DNA of 19,859 bases, from NCBI GenBank assembly GCA_934183185.1, contig CAKPSO010000025.1:1-19859 (forward strand). Direction: 5' to 3'. Both the position numbers and the translations under genes were made by a program. Each line of letters starts with the position of its first letter. Positions within the stretch are counted from its first letter, which is position 1. Below, piece by piece: positions 1-7,229 of the stretch. Origin of the DNA: an uncultured Bacilli bacterium. Lineage in GTDB: Bacteria > Bacillota_I > Bacilli_A > RF39 > UBA660. Under the pieces are notes generated by a model. The model saw only the letters and a program-made list of their open reading frames with translations, did not search any database and was not told the origin of the DNA.

Positions 1-141
1 TGAGGTAAAGCCATACTTAGTGAGTGTCTTTTTACGCCACTATCACATTACTTTTTCGATTCATATAAACCAATGATCCGTTTTATGAATCATTGTGACA
101 ACCTTTGCTAATCAAAGGTATTAAATACATATGGTGAAAAG
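1..141 (-). other. Intergenic stretch with two stem-loops
   Basis: I see no supported gene here; frames on the minus strand are broken by stops within about 10-15 codons. Two consecutive dyads are visible: ACCTTTG/CAAAGGT (101-119, 5-base loop) and CAATGAT/ATCATTG (71-95, 11-base loop). Neither is followed by a T-run on the minus strand, so they do not look like simple intrinsic terminators. They could be a structured leader of a gene beyond the left edge; an ATG at about position 12 (minus strand) opens a frame that leaves the window but has no clear ribosome site. Confidence 0.4.
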
Positions 142-498
142 CTAACCAAGTGGTAGCACAGCCTCGCAGATTCGTTCAATATTGTTGACTTCACATTTTG
201 TCATTTTATGATTTGGATTATCTTTGTTGTAATCACGAATAAACATATCTATCCAAAAATCTACATACTCATCATCTGACTCCGAATCCATTACAGCATA
301 TCTATCAACTGTCTTGTAATTTCCTTTTTCTGTCACATAAGATAGATTTATCTTATAAACAGGTAAGGTAATTTTTGTTTTTAAGAAATTTTTAGGATGA
401 ATATTTTTTAATTTTTGTTTCAAATCTTCATCAAAAATTTCAAATGTGTCAATTCCAGTCCTCAATGAGCAATTTTCAAAAAATTCACTCGGATGCAC
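142..498 (-). CDS. Hypothetical acidic protein, 118 aa
   Basis: I do not recognise this protein. It starts at GTG (498) with a good ribosome site (AAGGTGGTG, about 6 bases away) and ends at TAG. The sequence is soluble, with no signal peptide or membrane segment. The N-terminal half is basic and lysine-rich (residues 25-60); the middle has an acidic patch (DSESDDEYVDFWID, around 71-84); the C-terminal part carries one cysteine at CEVNN and another at ICEAV. It is the last complete gene before the left edge and is separated from the upstream gene by 126 non-coding bases, so it may have its own transcript. Coding status is inferred from length, start signal and lack of a competing frame. Confidence 0.6.
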   Translation of the reverse strand: MHPSEFFENCSLRTGIDTFEIFDEDLKQKLKNIHPKNFLKTKITLPVYKINLSYVTEKGNYKTVDRYAVMDSESDDEYVDFWIDMFIRDYNKDNPNHKMTKCEVNNIERICEAVLPLG

Positions 499-624
499 TA
501 CTTTTCACCACCTTTCTGATATTTTATTCTCTTATTTACTGGGATTCCCATAGCCGAATGGCTTAAATAATAAAAATTTTCCAAAGAAAGATTAGATTCT
601 TGAGTTTATTTATCATCCAATGTA
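499..624 (-). other. Intergenic leader with two short hairpins
   Basis: No gene is supported. Reading the minus strand there is a TTTCTTTGG motif (589-581), then two adjacent small dyads, AGCC-ATTC-GGCT and TGGG-AAT-CCCA (about 563-540), then AAGAGAATAAAAT and the ribosome site of the next gene. The paired hairpins look like a 5' leader element of the 142-498 gene. A partial resemblance to a tRNA D-arm on the plus strand does not extend to a cloverleaf. Confidence 0.4.
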
Positions 625-632
625 TTATTCTC
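617..632 (-). repeat. GAGAATAATACATTGG junction motif, copy 1
   Basis: Overlaps the stop codon of the gene ending at 625 (AGA GAA TAA). No gene starts within 100 bases downstream, so this copy is not simply a ribosome site. Confidence 0.6.
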
Positions 633-993
633 TAATACTTTCAAGAATATCTTTTGCAATACGTCTACTTTTTTGCATAGAAATTCCCCAACCATTATAT
701 TTTCTATGACAATCATCACAGCCCCATTCATCGCTATCTTCCTCATTGATTTCACTATTGAATCTACAATTATCACAATACATATAACTCAAATTGTCAT
801 AAATTATCTTTGCAATACCTTCTTTTTTACTGTTTTCAGATGATTTATTTGCATATTCAAAAGCTCTCAACTCATCTTTTCCGAGCCACTTGATCCATGC
901 GCCACAATCATCACAATAAAGTCCTGTATTATTACCTTTTACTTCTGTATGTATCGAAATGCTTCCACATTTCTTACAACAATTCTGATACAT
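625..993 (-). CDS. Double zinc-ribbon small protein, 122 aa
   Basis: The protein contains two CxxC-pair units. The first uses C6/C9 and C27/C30 (CKKCGS and CDDCGAW); the second uses C73/C76 and C92/C95 (CDNC and CDDCHRKY). This spacing is typical of zinc ribbons, so a structural zinc and a nucleic-acid or protein-binding role are likely; no enzyme motif is present. The frame is open upstream to 1245, but that extension lies over the neighbouring gene. I place the start at ATG 993, which has GGAGGTG six bases upstream, directly after the GAGAATAATACATTGG motif. The central segment (about 40-65) is helical and charged. Exact function unknown. Confidence 0.7.
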   Translation of the reverse strand: MYQNCCKKCGSISIHTEVKGNNTGLYCDDCGAWIKWLGKDELRAFEYANKSSENSKKEGIAKIIYDNLSYMYCDNCRFNSEINEEDSDEWGCDDCHRKYNGWGISMQKSRRIAKDILESIRE

Positions 994-1004
994 ATTTTTC
1001 ACCT

Positions 1005-1020
1005 CCAATGTATTATTCTC
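1005..1020 (-). repeat. GAGAATAATACATTGG junction motif, copy 2
   Basis: Identical to the copy at 617-632 over 16 bases. It spans the stop codon of the gene ending at 1013 (GGA GAA TAA) and ends at the GGAGGTG ribosome site of the downstream zinc-ribbon gene, so the following gene has a separate and better ribosome site. Confidence 0.6.
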
Positions 1021-1306
1021 CAAACTCACAATTATCGCACGTTGAAAAATACTTATCGTGGTCTTTACAGCATTGTGGTCTGTTATCATCTTCATCAGTT
1101 TCTTCATTAAATTTAATATAAAATGGAGTACAATCACAGACCAACATTGATGCGATTGACATTCCATAAATAATGGCAGATTTGCACTCTTGATTATCCT
1201 TAAATATTGAACAATTGACCATCTTGTTAAAATCTTCAGAACCAATGAAATTCAATACTGTTTTCTGGAATTCAGTTGAATCAATTAGCTTTTTATAATC
1301 ATCCAT
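1013..1306 (-). CDS. Hypothetical protein with C-terminal Cys cluster, 97 aa
   Basis: I do not recognise this protein. It starts at ATG 1306 with AAGAGGT eight bases upstream. The N-terminal 50 residues are amphipathic and helical; the C-terminal third is acidic and rich in Cys/His (CDC at about 57-59, then CCKDHDKYFSTCDNC). The C-terminal cluster could bind a metal, but its spacing is not a standard zinc ribbon. It ends in FGE, whose codons GGA GAA TAA make up part of the recurrent junction motif. The leader contains CCTTGG (1333-1328), shared with several other leaders here. It is probably co-transcribed with the 1359-1649 gene upstream. Confidence 0.6.
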   Translation of the reverse strand: MDDYKKLIDSTEFQKTVLNFIGSEDFNKMVNCSIFKDNQECKSAIIYGMSIASMLVCDCTPFYIKFNEETDEDDNRPQCCKDHDKYFSTCDNCEFGE

Positions 1307-1358
1307 TTAATACCTCTTTTCTATAATCCAAGGATTTGAATTCTTCCGAAATATATTT

Positions 1359-1649
1359 TTATTCAGAATCCAATAATTCATATTGCTTCTGCAATTCTTC
1401 AATTTCATTTCGTTTAAAATCTGCAAGAGCTACACATTCTTTATGGTCTAAATATATACATGAACCAATAGAATCAATATCTCTTTCTGAACAGAAATAT
1501 CCCTTATATGTATATTTTCTTGGCATCAACGCCTTAACTATTGAATGTGTTCTTCTCATATTTGCATCGTCAAGAAATTCTATCTCCTGTTCAAGTCTTT
1601 GAATTTCTTGATTAATTTTTGTTGCTTTTTCTAAATTTTCTCGTTTCAT
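1359..1649 (-). CDS. Coiled-coil phage protein, 96 aa
   Basis: Residues 1-30 (RENLEKATKINQEIQRLEQEI) form a heptad-like helix, and residues 75-95 (KRNEIEELQKQYELLDSE) a second one, so an antiparallel or dimeric coiled coil is likely. The middle segment (40-70) holds two cysteines (YFCSERD, HKECVAL). Proteins opening with a similar 'RENLEKANxINxEI' stretch are common among small uncharacterised Firmicutes phage proteins; that is recollection of a pattern, not a search result. The start ATG 1649 follows AGAGGT at a spacing of 6, and CCTTGG lies just upstream (1671-1666). Confidence 0.65.
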   Translation of the reverse strand: MKRENLEKATKINQEIQRLEQEIEFLDDANMRRTHSIVKALMPRKYTYKGYFCSERDIDSIGSCIYLDHKECVALADFKRNEIEELQKQYELLDSE

Positions 1650-1701
1650 ATATTACCTCTAAAATCCAAGGATATATTGCATTTCTGTGAATTTTCTTCA
1701 A

Positions 1702-2328
1702 CTAATTACAATATTTCTCAATACCTTGTGTCATAATATCTTTTAATTCATCTTCCTCATATGTAGAGCCAAACTGCGACCAACTACAACTACATTCTAT
1801 ATCATTGTGTACTAACGCAAGTTTAAATATAACGTCACCATAATTCTTATATGCATCTAATTTGATAGCTTTAATATGAGGAATTTCTAAATACCAATTA
1901 TGCTCTTTATATTCAAACCGAATATTAGTAGCTTGACCAAAATTAAAATCAATGAATTTAACATTGTTCATATACTTAATATCAAGAAGCTTTTTAATAT
2001 AATCAACATACCAATCATATACTTCCTTTTCTTTATACTTCTTTCTTTTATCAAGCTTATTACCATCAGTATCCTGATTCTTTGATAACATATTTAACCA
2101 TTCTCTACACATTTTAATCGTAGATGGCTGATCAAGCAGCATATACTGAATGTTCTCTTTATAAGTTCGAAATGCCTGTTGTTCAATAAGGTCATATTCA
2201 TTCTTCATGTCATCCAATGCTTGTTTTTTTGCTGACAATCTTCTTTCTGCTTGTGCAAATTTATTTAATGAACCCATTTCACATCCACCATTATAGCTGT
2301 ATGTGTCATTTTTATATACTAAAGACAT
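1702..2328 (-). CDS. Hypothetical protein, 208 aa, N-terminal coiled coil
   Basis: I do not recognise this protein. It begins at ATG 2328 with GCGAGGTGA nine bases upstream. An internal ATG at residue 18 (MGSLNKFAQAERRLSAKK) is a weaker alternative start. Residues 22-60 are a charged helix (AERRLSAKKQALDDMKNEYDL) likely to form a coiled coil. Residues 95-115 are strongly basic and acidic (DKRKKYKEKEVYDWYVDYIKK). The C-terminal half (about 120-180) looks like a mixed beta domain. There is no signal sequence. It sits between two other small unknown genes with gaps of about 50 bases and probably belongs to the same transcript. Confidence 0.65.
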   Translation of the reverse strand: MSLVYKNDTYSYNGGCEMGSLNKFAQAERRLSAKKQALDDMKNEYDLIEQQAFRTYKENIQYMLLDQPSTIKMCREWLNMLSKNQDTDGNKLDKRKKYKEKEVYDWYVDYIKKLLDIKYMNNVKFIDFNFGQATNIRFEYKEHNWYLEIPHIKAIKLDAYKNYGDVIFKLALVHNDIECSCSWSQFGSTYEEDELKDIMTQGIEKYCN

Positions 2329-2381
2329 TAATCGTTCACCTCGCTTTAATATTTTCTCTTTTTAACCAAAGAAACTTGACC

Positions 2382-2552
2382 TTACTTACAATTTCCAAGT
2401 CCAACCTTATAATCATCTTTCACATCAATAGTGACTTCTCGCTGAAAAATTCCTTTTTTATCATAAAGAGATAAATAATATCTATTGCCACGCTGTTCTA
2501 ATACAACATCCTCATTCTCGAATAGTTCAACTCGTTTCTGTTTCTGTACCAT
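2382..2552 (-). CDS. Small hypothetical protein, 56 aa
   Basis: The frame is open to 2594, but that part overlaps the upstream gene. ATG 2552 has the ribosome site AAAGGAG eight bases upstream, formed by the last codons of that gene (AAA GGA GAA TAT TAA), so I choose 2552. This gives tight translational coupling. The protein looks like a small beta-rich domain (VVLEQRGNRYYLSLYDK, then REVTIDV). No family is recognised. Confidence 0.6.
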   Translation of the reverse strand: MVQKQKRVELFENEDVVLEQRGNRYYLSLYDKKGIFQREVTIDVKDDYKVGLGNCK

Positions 2553-2553
2553 C

Positions 2554-3018
2554 TTAATATTCTCCTTTCCACTCACCCAATTCATAGAAATCATTAATTT
2601 GGTTATCTATTTCTTTTATTCGTTCTTTAAGTCTGAATTCTTCTTTTTTACTATCTGTTCTCATACTTTTTTGAAGTAAATCATAACGCTGCTTAGTTAA
2701 TTCTTTATATTTATCAAACATATTAATCTCGTCTACAATCGAAACCTGTATCCTTTCACCACAATGAGGACAAAACTTGATTGGATAATTTTCAGTATTC
2801 TCAAATTCATCTTCATAGGAAGTAAATGTTTCACTATATGAAGTACAAAATTGAGGCACATATACATCGTAATCATCACAATCATATTTAGAAAACAAGT
2901 CTTCATTCGTAAAAATAATAGCCTTGTCATCATGGATTGCCTCGCAACAATGTTTAAATGGCTTATACTTATATGTACAAGTATCATTAAATTTTAATTT
3001 GATTAACTCTATCTTCAT
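2554..3018 (-). CDS. Zinc-ribbon/coiled-coil phage protein, 154 aa
   Basis: The N-terminal half is a mixed domain with scattered cysteines (HCCEAIHDD at about 23-31). A CPHCGER knuckle at about 83-89 is the kind that usually ends a zinc ribbon; the partner cysteines may be the earlier pair at 24-25. From about residue 97 to 148 there is a long charged helix (KYKELTKQRYDLLQKS, then ERIKEIDNQI), probably a coiled coil. ATG 3018 follows AGGAGAATAAAAAA, whose GGAG is inside the last codons of the upstream gene. Its C-terminal codons in turn supply the ribosome site of the next gene. Function unknown. Confidence 0.65.
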   Translation of the reverse strand: MKIELIKLKFNDTCTYKYKPFKHCCEAIHDDKAIIFTNEDLFSKYDCDDYDVYVPQFCTSYSETFTSYEDEFENTENYPIKFCPHCGERIQVSIVDEINMFDKYKELTKQRYDLLQKSMRTDSKKEEFRLKERIKEIDNQINDFYELGEWKGEY

Positions 3019-3022
3019 TTTT

Positions 3023-3199
3023 TTATTCTCCTAATTTTCTGCCACACCAAGGACAATACGCAATATATTCTCTCTGATGAACAAATCCATCATCATACTC
3101 ATCCCATTCAGAAGTTTCAATATCTAAGTAGTATTCATTCGTCAATGGCTCAATATATATCTGATTGTCAGGTGAGGCATAATCACAACGATTACACAT
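3023..3199 (-). CDS. Small zinc-ribbon protein, 58 aa
   Basis: This short gene runs from ATG 3199 to TAA at 3023. It opens with MCNRCDYAS and closes with YCPWCGRKLGE, so two CxxC knuckles (C2/C5 and C49/C52) frame an acidic middle (SEWDEYDDGF). That is the layout of a minimal zinc ribbon, common among phage proteins. The ribosome site GGAGAATAATTATG is shared with the end of the kinase-phosphatase-ligase gene, which stops three bases before this start, so the two are almost certainly co-translated. A role in support of the RNA-repair enzyme is possible but only inferred from position. Confidence 0.75.
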   Translation of the reverse strand: MCNRCDYASPDNQIYIEPLTNEYYLDIETSEWDEYDDGFVHQREYIAYCPWCGRKLGE

Positions 3200-3201
3200 A
3201 A

Positions 3202-5400
3202 TTATTCTCCTAACTTATCTTTAAAGAATAATCTTCTCAATGTACAAATATCTTTTGGGACAGAATCAATATCATCGACATCATGTAATTTTCTTACCCA
3301 TGCATAATACTCATTAGCAATAGGAGTTGTAAGAGCAGAAGTCTTCTTAATATATCCATTTCTAATAGCTTCGTGTGAAATTGCTCTCATAAACTTCCAA
3401 AAGTTATAATATGTAAGTTTCAACTTTGTCATATATCCAACACTATCTTCGATTACAAAGCCTTCAATTTTTCTACCGTTATATTCATAATCCTCTTCAA
3501 GAATGTCGTAATACCAATCGTAAAAATCCTGCCAGTTAGCAATCTCAAATGCTTTTTCTTTTGGAGTTAATTCAAACTGATGAGCAATATCACACATAGT
3601 TTCATAATCATATTTAGCAAAATCCATCTGATTATAAACAATATCTAATAGATATAACTTGCTTTCAGGATACTCAATAATATGTGGATCATTTTTCATA
3701 TCAACATTTTCAAATACGAATGATACATTATTATCTTTTGCATACTGTTTCATTTTTTCTCTATTTTCTTCTGTAATCTGATTGTAAATAGCTTCTTTAA
3801 GCCATTCTGCAAACTGACTATCAATAGTAGATTTACTTGCAATAAATAAATCATCATTGTATTCGTCATAGCTTACGATTCCCAAATAACCATTTTCTTT
3901 TACATATGCCGTAACAGGGAACTGAAGTTTATTCTGCAACATATCAAATTTTGTTTCTGGTCGTTCATTGATGTTGAAAAACTTATCATATGCCCTTGCT
4001 GCGACTTTACCCTTAAATGTATCAAGATACAAACCTCTTGCTTTTGTGGTCTGCTCGTCCCACACCTTGTCGTAAAAAGCCTTGTTCGTAAAATTGAAGG
4101 AAGAAATATTGCCAAATTTCTTTTCCTGAATGTATCTATTTGCTCTTAATGAAATAATTACATCAGCAACAGAACTATTTGTTACACTCTGTTCTTCTCT
4201 CATTTCAGGTGTTTTGAATACTTCATTATGAACTTCTACTTCATGCATACCATCTTTATCAAGTTGGACGCACCTTAAATCTCCACCAAATTCAACTCTT
4301 CCTTCAAGATTAAATACTCTATCATTCACACGAATTGGAACTTGTTTAGTATTTCTATGTCCATGAATCTGATAGTAATTTGATGGCATTTTTTTAGCAA
4401 ATGTCTCTGCAATTTTTTCAAAATCATTATAATTACCAACTCCATGAATCATCTGATCTGTTGCAACAAATGTAAGATTATCTGGTAACACACTTAAACC
4501 TGCATGAGTTACTAAATAAATATTCTTTCCATACTTATAATAAGCACACTGCCCAAATTTTCTATAAAGCTGACGTACATCCTTTTTGTCAATCTTTGCT
4601 TCTTCTAACTGTGGTTTTGTTACAAGTTCAAATTCTTTAGACTTACCTATACAATCGTTAGCCCATAACCAAAGCCACCTTTCGTGGTTTCCTTCAAGCA
4701 TAAGTACATTTTTCTTATCCTTAATAGAAATCAGATATTTAACAACATCAGCATTTTCAATACCTCTGTCTATATAATCGCCACAAAAAATATAAAATTC
4801 GTCATCTTTGATGCCACCATTATTATTAATATATTTCTTTAATGCTGTATAACATCCGTGAACATCTCCGATATGATGAATTTTCTTATATTCAGATAAA
4901 TCAAATAACTTCATCCAAATTGAATCTAACTCATTTGGTTTAATTACTTTAATACCAGATGGAATTTTCTGAGTCTTAAAACGGGAATACATTTTGTCAA
5001 TTGCTTCATTTGGAACTCTCTTTAATTCCTCTCTATTAGCATTTCTTCGCTTTACTTCTTCAATTGGAATATCTGTAAAATCAACGCAATACATTCTATA
5101 TCTATATAGATCACACATCTGTTTATATCTGTTCATCTCAGATGTTTTTGAATTTGTAGCATCAATTACCGTAAATTCACCTTTTTTCATACGAATTTCG
5201 AGTAAATTAAACAATGTTTTCCATACTGTTTTATCATTATCTACACTAATTTCTACTGTTCCATCAGGTTGTAATATTGGACTCTGACATAATAATCTAA
5301 TGTCATCAGTCGATAATGCATATGGTTTTAATCCGTTCTGCTCAATCCAAGTTGTTTTTCCGCAACCAGCAGAGCCTCTTAATAAAAGTAATACTCTCAT
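3202..5400 (-). CDS. Polynucleotide kinase-phosphatase-RNA ligase fusion, 732 aa
   Basis: A three-domain RNA-repair enzyme. Residues 1-165: P-loop polynucleotide kinase with GSAGCGKTT (9-17), the STDDIR segment (30-35) and an arginine-rich lid (KRRNANREELKR, 117-128), expected to phosphorylate 5'-OH ends. Residues 173-400: calcineurin-type metallophosphatase with GDVHG (178-182), GDYIDRG (207-213), GNHE (237-240), THAG (298-301) and GHR (347-349), expected to remove 3'-phosphate or open 2',3'-cyclic phosphate. Residues 440-732: nucleotidyltransferase ligase with ARGLYLD (454-460), motif I KENG with candidate AMP-accepting K501, FENV (563-566), EGFVIE (646-651) and KLKL (659-662). The ligase part resembles T4 Rnl1-like ligases (AAR-x-YDKFFN segment at 467-476) more than classical bacterial Pnkp ligase modules. 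ATG 5400 follows GAGAGGG. The family heals and seals broken RNA, notably tRNA cut by host defence nucleases. Confidence 0.93.
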   Translation of the reverse strand: MRVLLLLRGSAGCGKTTWIEQNGLKPYALSTDDIRLLCQSPILQPDGTVEISVDNDKTVWKTLFNLLEIRMKKGEFTVIDATNSKTSEMNRYKQMCDLYRYRMYCVDFTDIPIEEVKRRNANREELKRVPNEAIDKMYSRFKTQKIPSGIKVIKPNELDSIWMKLFDLSEYKKIHHIGDVHGCYTALKKYINNNGGIKDDEFYIFCGDYIDRGIENADVVKYLISIKDKKNVLMLEGNHERWLWLWANDCIGKSKEFELVTKPQLEEAKIDKKDVRQLYRKFGQCAYYKYGKNIYLVTHAGLSVLPDNLTFVATDQMIHGVGNYNDFEKIAETFAKKMPSNYYQIHGHRNTKQVPIRVNDRVFNLEGRVEFGGDLRCVQLDKDGMHEVEVHNEVFKTPEMREEQSVTNSSVADVIISLRANRYIQEKKFGNISSFNFTNKAFYDKVWDEQTTKARGLYLDTFKGKVAARAYDKFFNINERPETKFDMLQNKLQFPVTAYVKENGYLGIVSYDEYNDDLFIASKSTIDSQFAEWLKEAIYNQITEENREKMKQYAKDNNVSFVFENVDMKNDPHIIEYPESKLYLLDIVYNQMDFAKYDYETMCDIAHQFELTPKEKAFEIANWQDFYDWYYDILEEDYEYNGRKIEGFVIEDSVGYMTKLKLTYYNFWKFMRAISHEAIRNGYIKKTSALTTPIANEYYAWVRKLHDVDDIDSVPKDICTLRRLFFKDKLGE

Positions 5401-5439
5401 ATGTACCCTCTCTTTCTATTTTTCTATGTATATATTCTC

Positions 5440-5712
5440 TTATCTCAACTCAATCTCTCCGAATTTTAACGTGTCATCTTCAAACATTTTATTGCCCTGA
5501 TACTTACCAACTAAACAACCCTTAAATGAACTTACAATACCAGTTGCTGTCGATACAAATTTTAATTCCTGCTCAATCGGTTTAACCAACGCATCAAGTG
5601 TCTCTTTATTTGCAAATATGTACGGTTCATGTCCTTCTTTATATAAAAACTCTGCAACTTTCGTATTCAACTTATCCACATTTATCTTTTCTACTAACGA
5701 AAATTTTTCCAC
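5440..5712 (-). CDS. Hypothetical protein, 90 aa
   Basis: I do not recognise this protein. It starts at GTG 5712 with AAGGAGAACAATAA immediately upstream, an excellent ribosome site. The sequence has a helical N-terminal half (VEKINVDKLNTKVAEFLYKEG), a segment ETLDALVKPIEQELKFVST, then a beta-rich end (GCLVGKYQGNKMFEDDTLKFGEIEL). The final part resembles strands seen in phage structural or scaffold-type small proteins, but this is not enough for a call. It sits 39 bases upstream of the RNA-repair fusion and is probably co-transcribed with it. Confidence 0.6.
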   Translation of the reverse strand: MEKFSLVEKINVDKLNTKVAEFLYKEGHEPYIFANKETLDALVKPIEQELKFVSTATGIVSSFKGCLVGKYQGNKMFEDDTLKFGEIELR

Positions 5713-5753
5713 TTATTGTTCTCCTTTTCTAAAAAAATGCTTCATTAATTGGA

Positions 5754-6020
5754 TTATCCTGCATCAAACATAACCTCTATATTAGGTAATTTTTCTTTAT
5801 CCCAATATCCTTTAGTTTGTTCATACTCTCTGTCGAATTCAAATTTTGGTCTAAAATCTCCATCACCATCCGAATAAAATCCAACTACCGAAGAATGTCC
5901 TAAGTTTCCACAAGATTCCATCCATTTCAACATAGAACAAAAATCATTTACCCATCTCGCATCAATAGTTGCTTTTATATTTAATTTTACTTTTTCACTC
6001 AATTTCTCACCTACTTTCAT
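5754..6020 (-). CDS. Conserved-looking phage protein, 88 aa
   Basis: The frame is open to 6107, but the upper part overlaps a better gene (6058-6219), so I start at ATG 6020. TTG 6002, with GGTGAG just before it, is a real alternative and would shorten the product by six residues. The core reads ATIDARWVNDFCSMLKWMESCGNLG, followed by HSSVVGFYSDGDGDFRPKFEF; the tryptophans and the DGDGDFRPKF segment look like a constrained fold, but I cannot name a family. There are no membrane segments. Confidence 0.6.
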   Translation of the reverse strand: MKVGEKLSEKVKLNIKATIDARWVNDFCSMLKWMESCGNLGHSSVVGFYSDGDGDFRPKFEFDREYEQTKGYWDKEKLPNIEVMFDAG

Positions 6021-6057
6021 GACCAAAAAGAAACGTGGTTTTACTTGCCTTTTCAAT

Positions 6058-6219
6058 TTACTGTACAAATAGCTCAACACTCGATAAATCATCAGCATTA
6101 AGCACAATCTCTTCTTTGTTGTACATTGCTCTTACTTTATTCTCTGCATCTTCCTCGTTGTCAGCTTCTATCTCTACAATTCTACTTAATAATTCTTCTA
6201 TATTAACTTTGTATTTCAT
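6058..6219 (-). CDS. DpnD/PcfM-like small protein, 53 aa
   Basis: This short gene runs from ATG 6219 (AGGAGG seven bases upstream) to TAA 6058. The sequence KYKVNIEELLSRIVEIEADNEEDA, then KVRAMYNKEEIVLNADDL, follows the pattern I know for the DpnD/PcfM family (KYKVEIEExLSRxVEVEAxxEEEA...YxxxEIVLDxxD), small proteins found on conjugative elements, phages and near Dpn restriction loci in Firmicutes. No biochemical role is firmly known. It lies ten bases after the stop of the methyltransferase gene upstream, so a link to DNA modification is possible but unproven. Confidence 0.78.
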   Translation of the reverse strand: MKYKVNIEELLSRIVEIEADNEEDAENKVRAMYNKEEIVLNADDLSSVELFVQ

Positions 6220-6229
6220 ATACAACCTC

Positions 6230-6883
6230 CTAAATCAATACAAGCTTTGTATAATCAGGTTTTAGATTACTCTTGTGCCAAACAGCGTGCATATATTCGA
6301 TAGAATCTGTACTGCCACGTTTAGGTACTCCATCTTTATCAAAAATTGTATATCCATCCTTATCTTTCTTATCTGTAAAACCAATTCTGATATGATGTAC
6401 AAAAGCCCATTCAGGCATATATTTTTTAAAGAACCATTCTCTTGATTGACTACCAAAAAAATTAAGTCGAAGTAACATAATTACATATCCATCATCATCT
6501 ACATCCTGCAACGCTTTTTCTATAATATCTGTTGCAATAGCAAACGGTGGATTTGTAATAATGATGTTAGGTTTATATGGTAGCTTTTCCTTTAAATAAT
6601 CACACTTATTTTCAGCAAAACTATCTTCTCTTAAATCATATGTATGTATTTCACAATCCCCGTAAATATTCTTAATGGCTGTTGGATAACTCATAGGATG
6701 ATATGCATCTTTATCTGTTTTGGGATTACCTCCTGAAGTTGGATCAACGATAATAGAATTGTTCCAGTCTAACGGAACAACTTTTTGAAATGATTTTAAA
6801 AATAATTCAATATCACTAATAGGAGTGACATAATAATCTGCAATATGTTCATCTCTTGCGTTACTTCTATTTGTACTACTCAA
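6230..6883 (-). CDS. Orphan amino-group DNA methyltransferase (NPPF type), 217 aa
   Basis: An S-adenosylmethionine-dependent DNA methyltransferase, probably N6-adenine. Motif IV is TNPPFAIA (110-117, NPPF at 111-114); a motif-I-like VDPTSGGNP is at 46-54, and TYDLRED (81-87) fits the acidic motif-II/III position. The N-terminal segment DEHIADYYVTPISDIELFL matches the 'DxYxTPxxxIexfL' opening common in phage adenine methyltransferases. There is no recognisable target-recognition domain beyond the last 80 residues. The frame is closed by TGA nine bases upstream, so the start must be TTG 6883 or later; GGTGA lies six bases before it. No restriction endonuclease is nearby, which favours a protective or regulatory orphan enzyme. 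Confidence 0.85.
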   Translation of the reverse strand: MSSTNRSNARDEHIADYYVTPISDIELFLKSFQKVVPLDWNNSIIVDPTSGGNPKTDKDAYHPMSYPTAIKNIYGDCEIHTYDLREDSFAENKCDYLKEKLPYKPNIIITNPPFAIATDIIEKALQDVDDDGYVIMLLRLNFFGSQSREWFFKKYMPEWAFVHHIRIGFTDKKDKDGYTIFDKDGVPKRGSTDSIEYMHAVWHKSNLKPDYTKLVLI

Positions 6884-6900
6884 ATTTGTTCACCAATAGT

Positions 6901-6912
6901 AGCTGCGCAGCT
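6901..6912. other. 12-bp perfect palindrome AGCTGCGCAGCT
   Basis: Perfect 12-base palindrome upstream of the 6230-6883 methyltransferase, within the 88-base gap 6884-6971. Close beside it is CACATGTG (6919-6926). It could be an operator for the methyltransferase gene; no T-run follows on either strand, so a terminator is unlikely. Confidence 0.4.
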
Positions 6913-6971
6913 TTACTCACATGTGAACGTTTTTCCTTTCTTAAATTGTACTTATATTGTTATATTCTCTG

Positions 6972-7163
6972 TTACTTCTTTCTAATATCCCATAAATAAG
7001 GACTGCTACATCCACAATTATGAATACCATCACCAAGAACACATCTTCTACAATCTTCATATTCTTCATGTGTACTACAATACTCTTTAACTGTATTTAT
7101 AGCATTTATAATTTCTTCATTTATGGATTCTGGTTCAATATACTCTCTTTCTTCAATTCTCAT
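6972..7163 (-). CDS. Small Cys-rich phage protein, 63 aa
   Basis: The protein opens with an acidic helix (MRIEEREYIEPESINEEI), followed by VKEYCSTH and a compact cysteine cluster (DCRRCVLGDGIHNCGCSSPYLW). The C-x-x-C, C-G-C and terminal P-x-x-W layout is familiar from small uncharacterised phage proteins in Firmicutes, probably metal-binding. ATG 7163 follows AAAGGTGATTAATT. Upstream, on the minus strand, are a TTTCTTGG motif and a TATAAT hexamer in ACTATATAATG (about 7195-7185) that could be a -10 element, so this gene may start a transcript. Confidence 0.65.
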   Translation of the reverse strand: MRIEEREYIEPESINEEIINAINTVKEYCSTHEEYEDCRRCVLGDGIHNCGCSSPYLWDIRKK

Positions 7164-7208
7164 AATTAATCACCTTTGTCCTGAACATTATATAGTTTTC
7201 GTGACAAG

Positions 7209-7229
7209 CCAAGAAACCAAAATTTCTTG
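7209..7229 (-). other. CAAGAAA/TTTCTTG stem-loop
   Basis: A 7-base-pair stem with a 6-base loop immediately after the stop codon of the MT-A70 gene. On the minus strand it is not followed by a T-run; on the plus strand it is followed by TTAGTTTTT. It may be a weak terminator, an RNA 3' end or part of the shared TTTCTTGG leader motif of the next gene. Confidence 0.35.

Noticed and set aside
540..568. tRNA-like D-arm (TAGCCGAATGGCTTAA) on the plus strand
   Set aside because: No anticodon arm, T-arm or acceptor pairing can be found around it; it is better read as two short hairpins in a leader.
994..1245. N-terminal extension of the 625-993 gene to 1245
   Set aside because: It lies fully over the 1013-1306 gene in another frame and reads like noise; ATG 993 has a perfect ribosome site and starts right before the first zinc knuckle.
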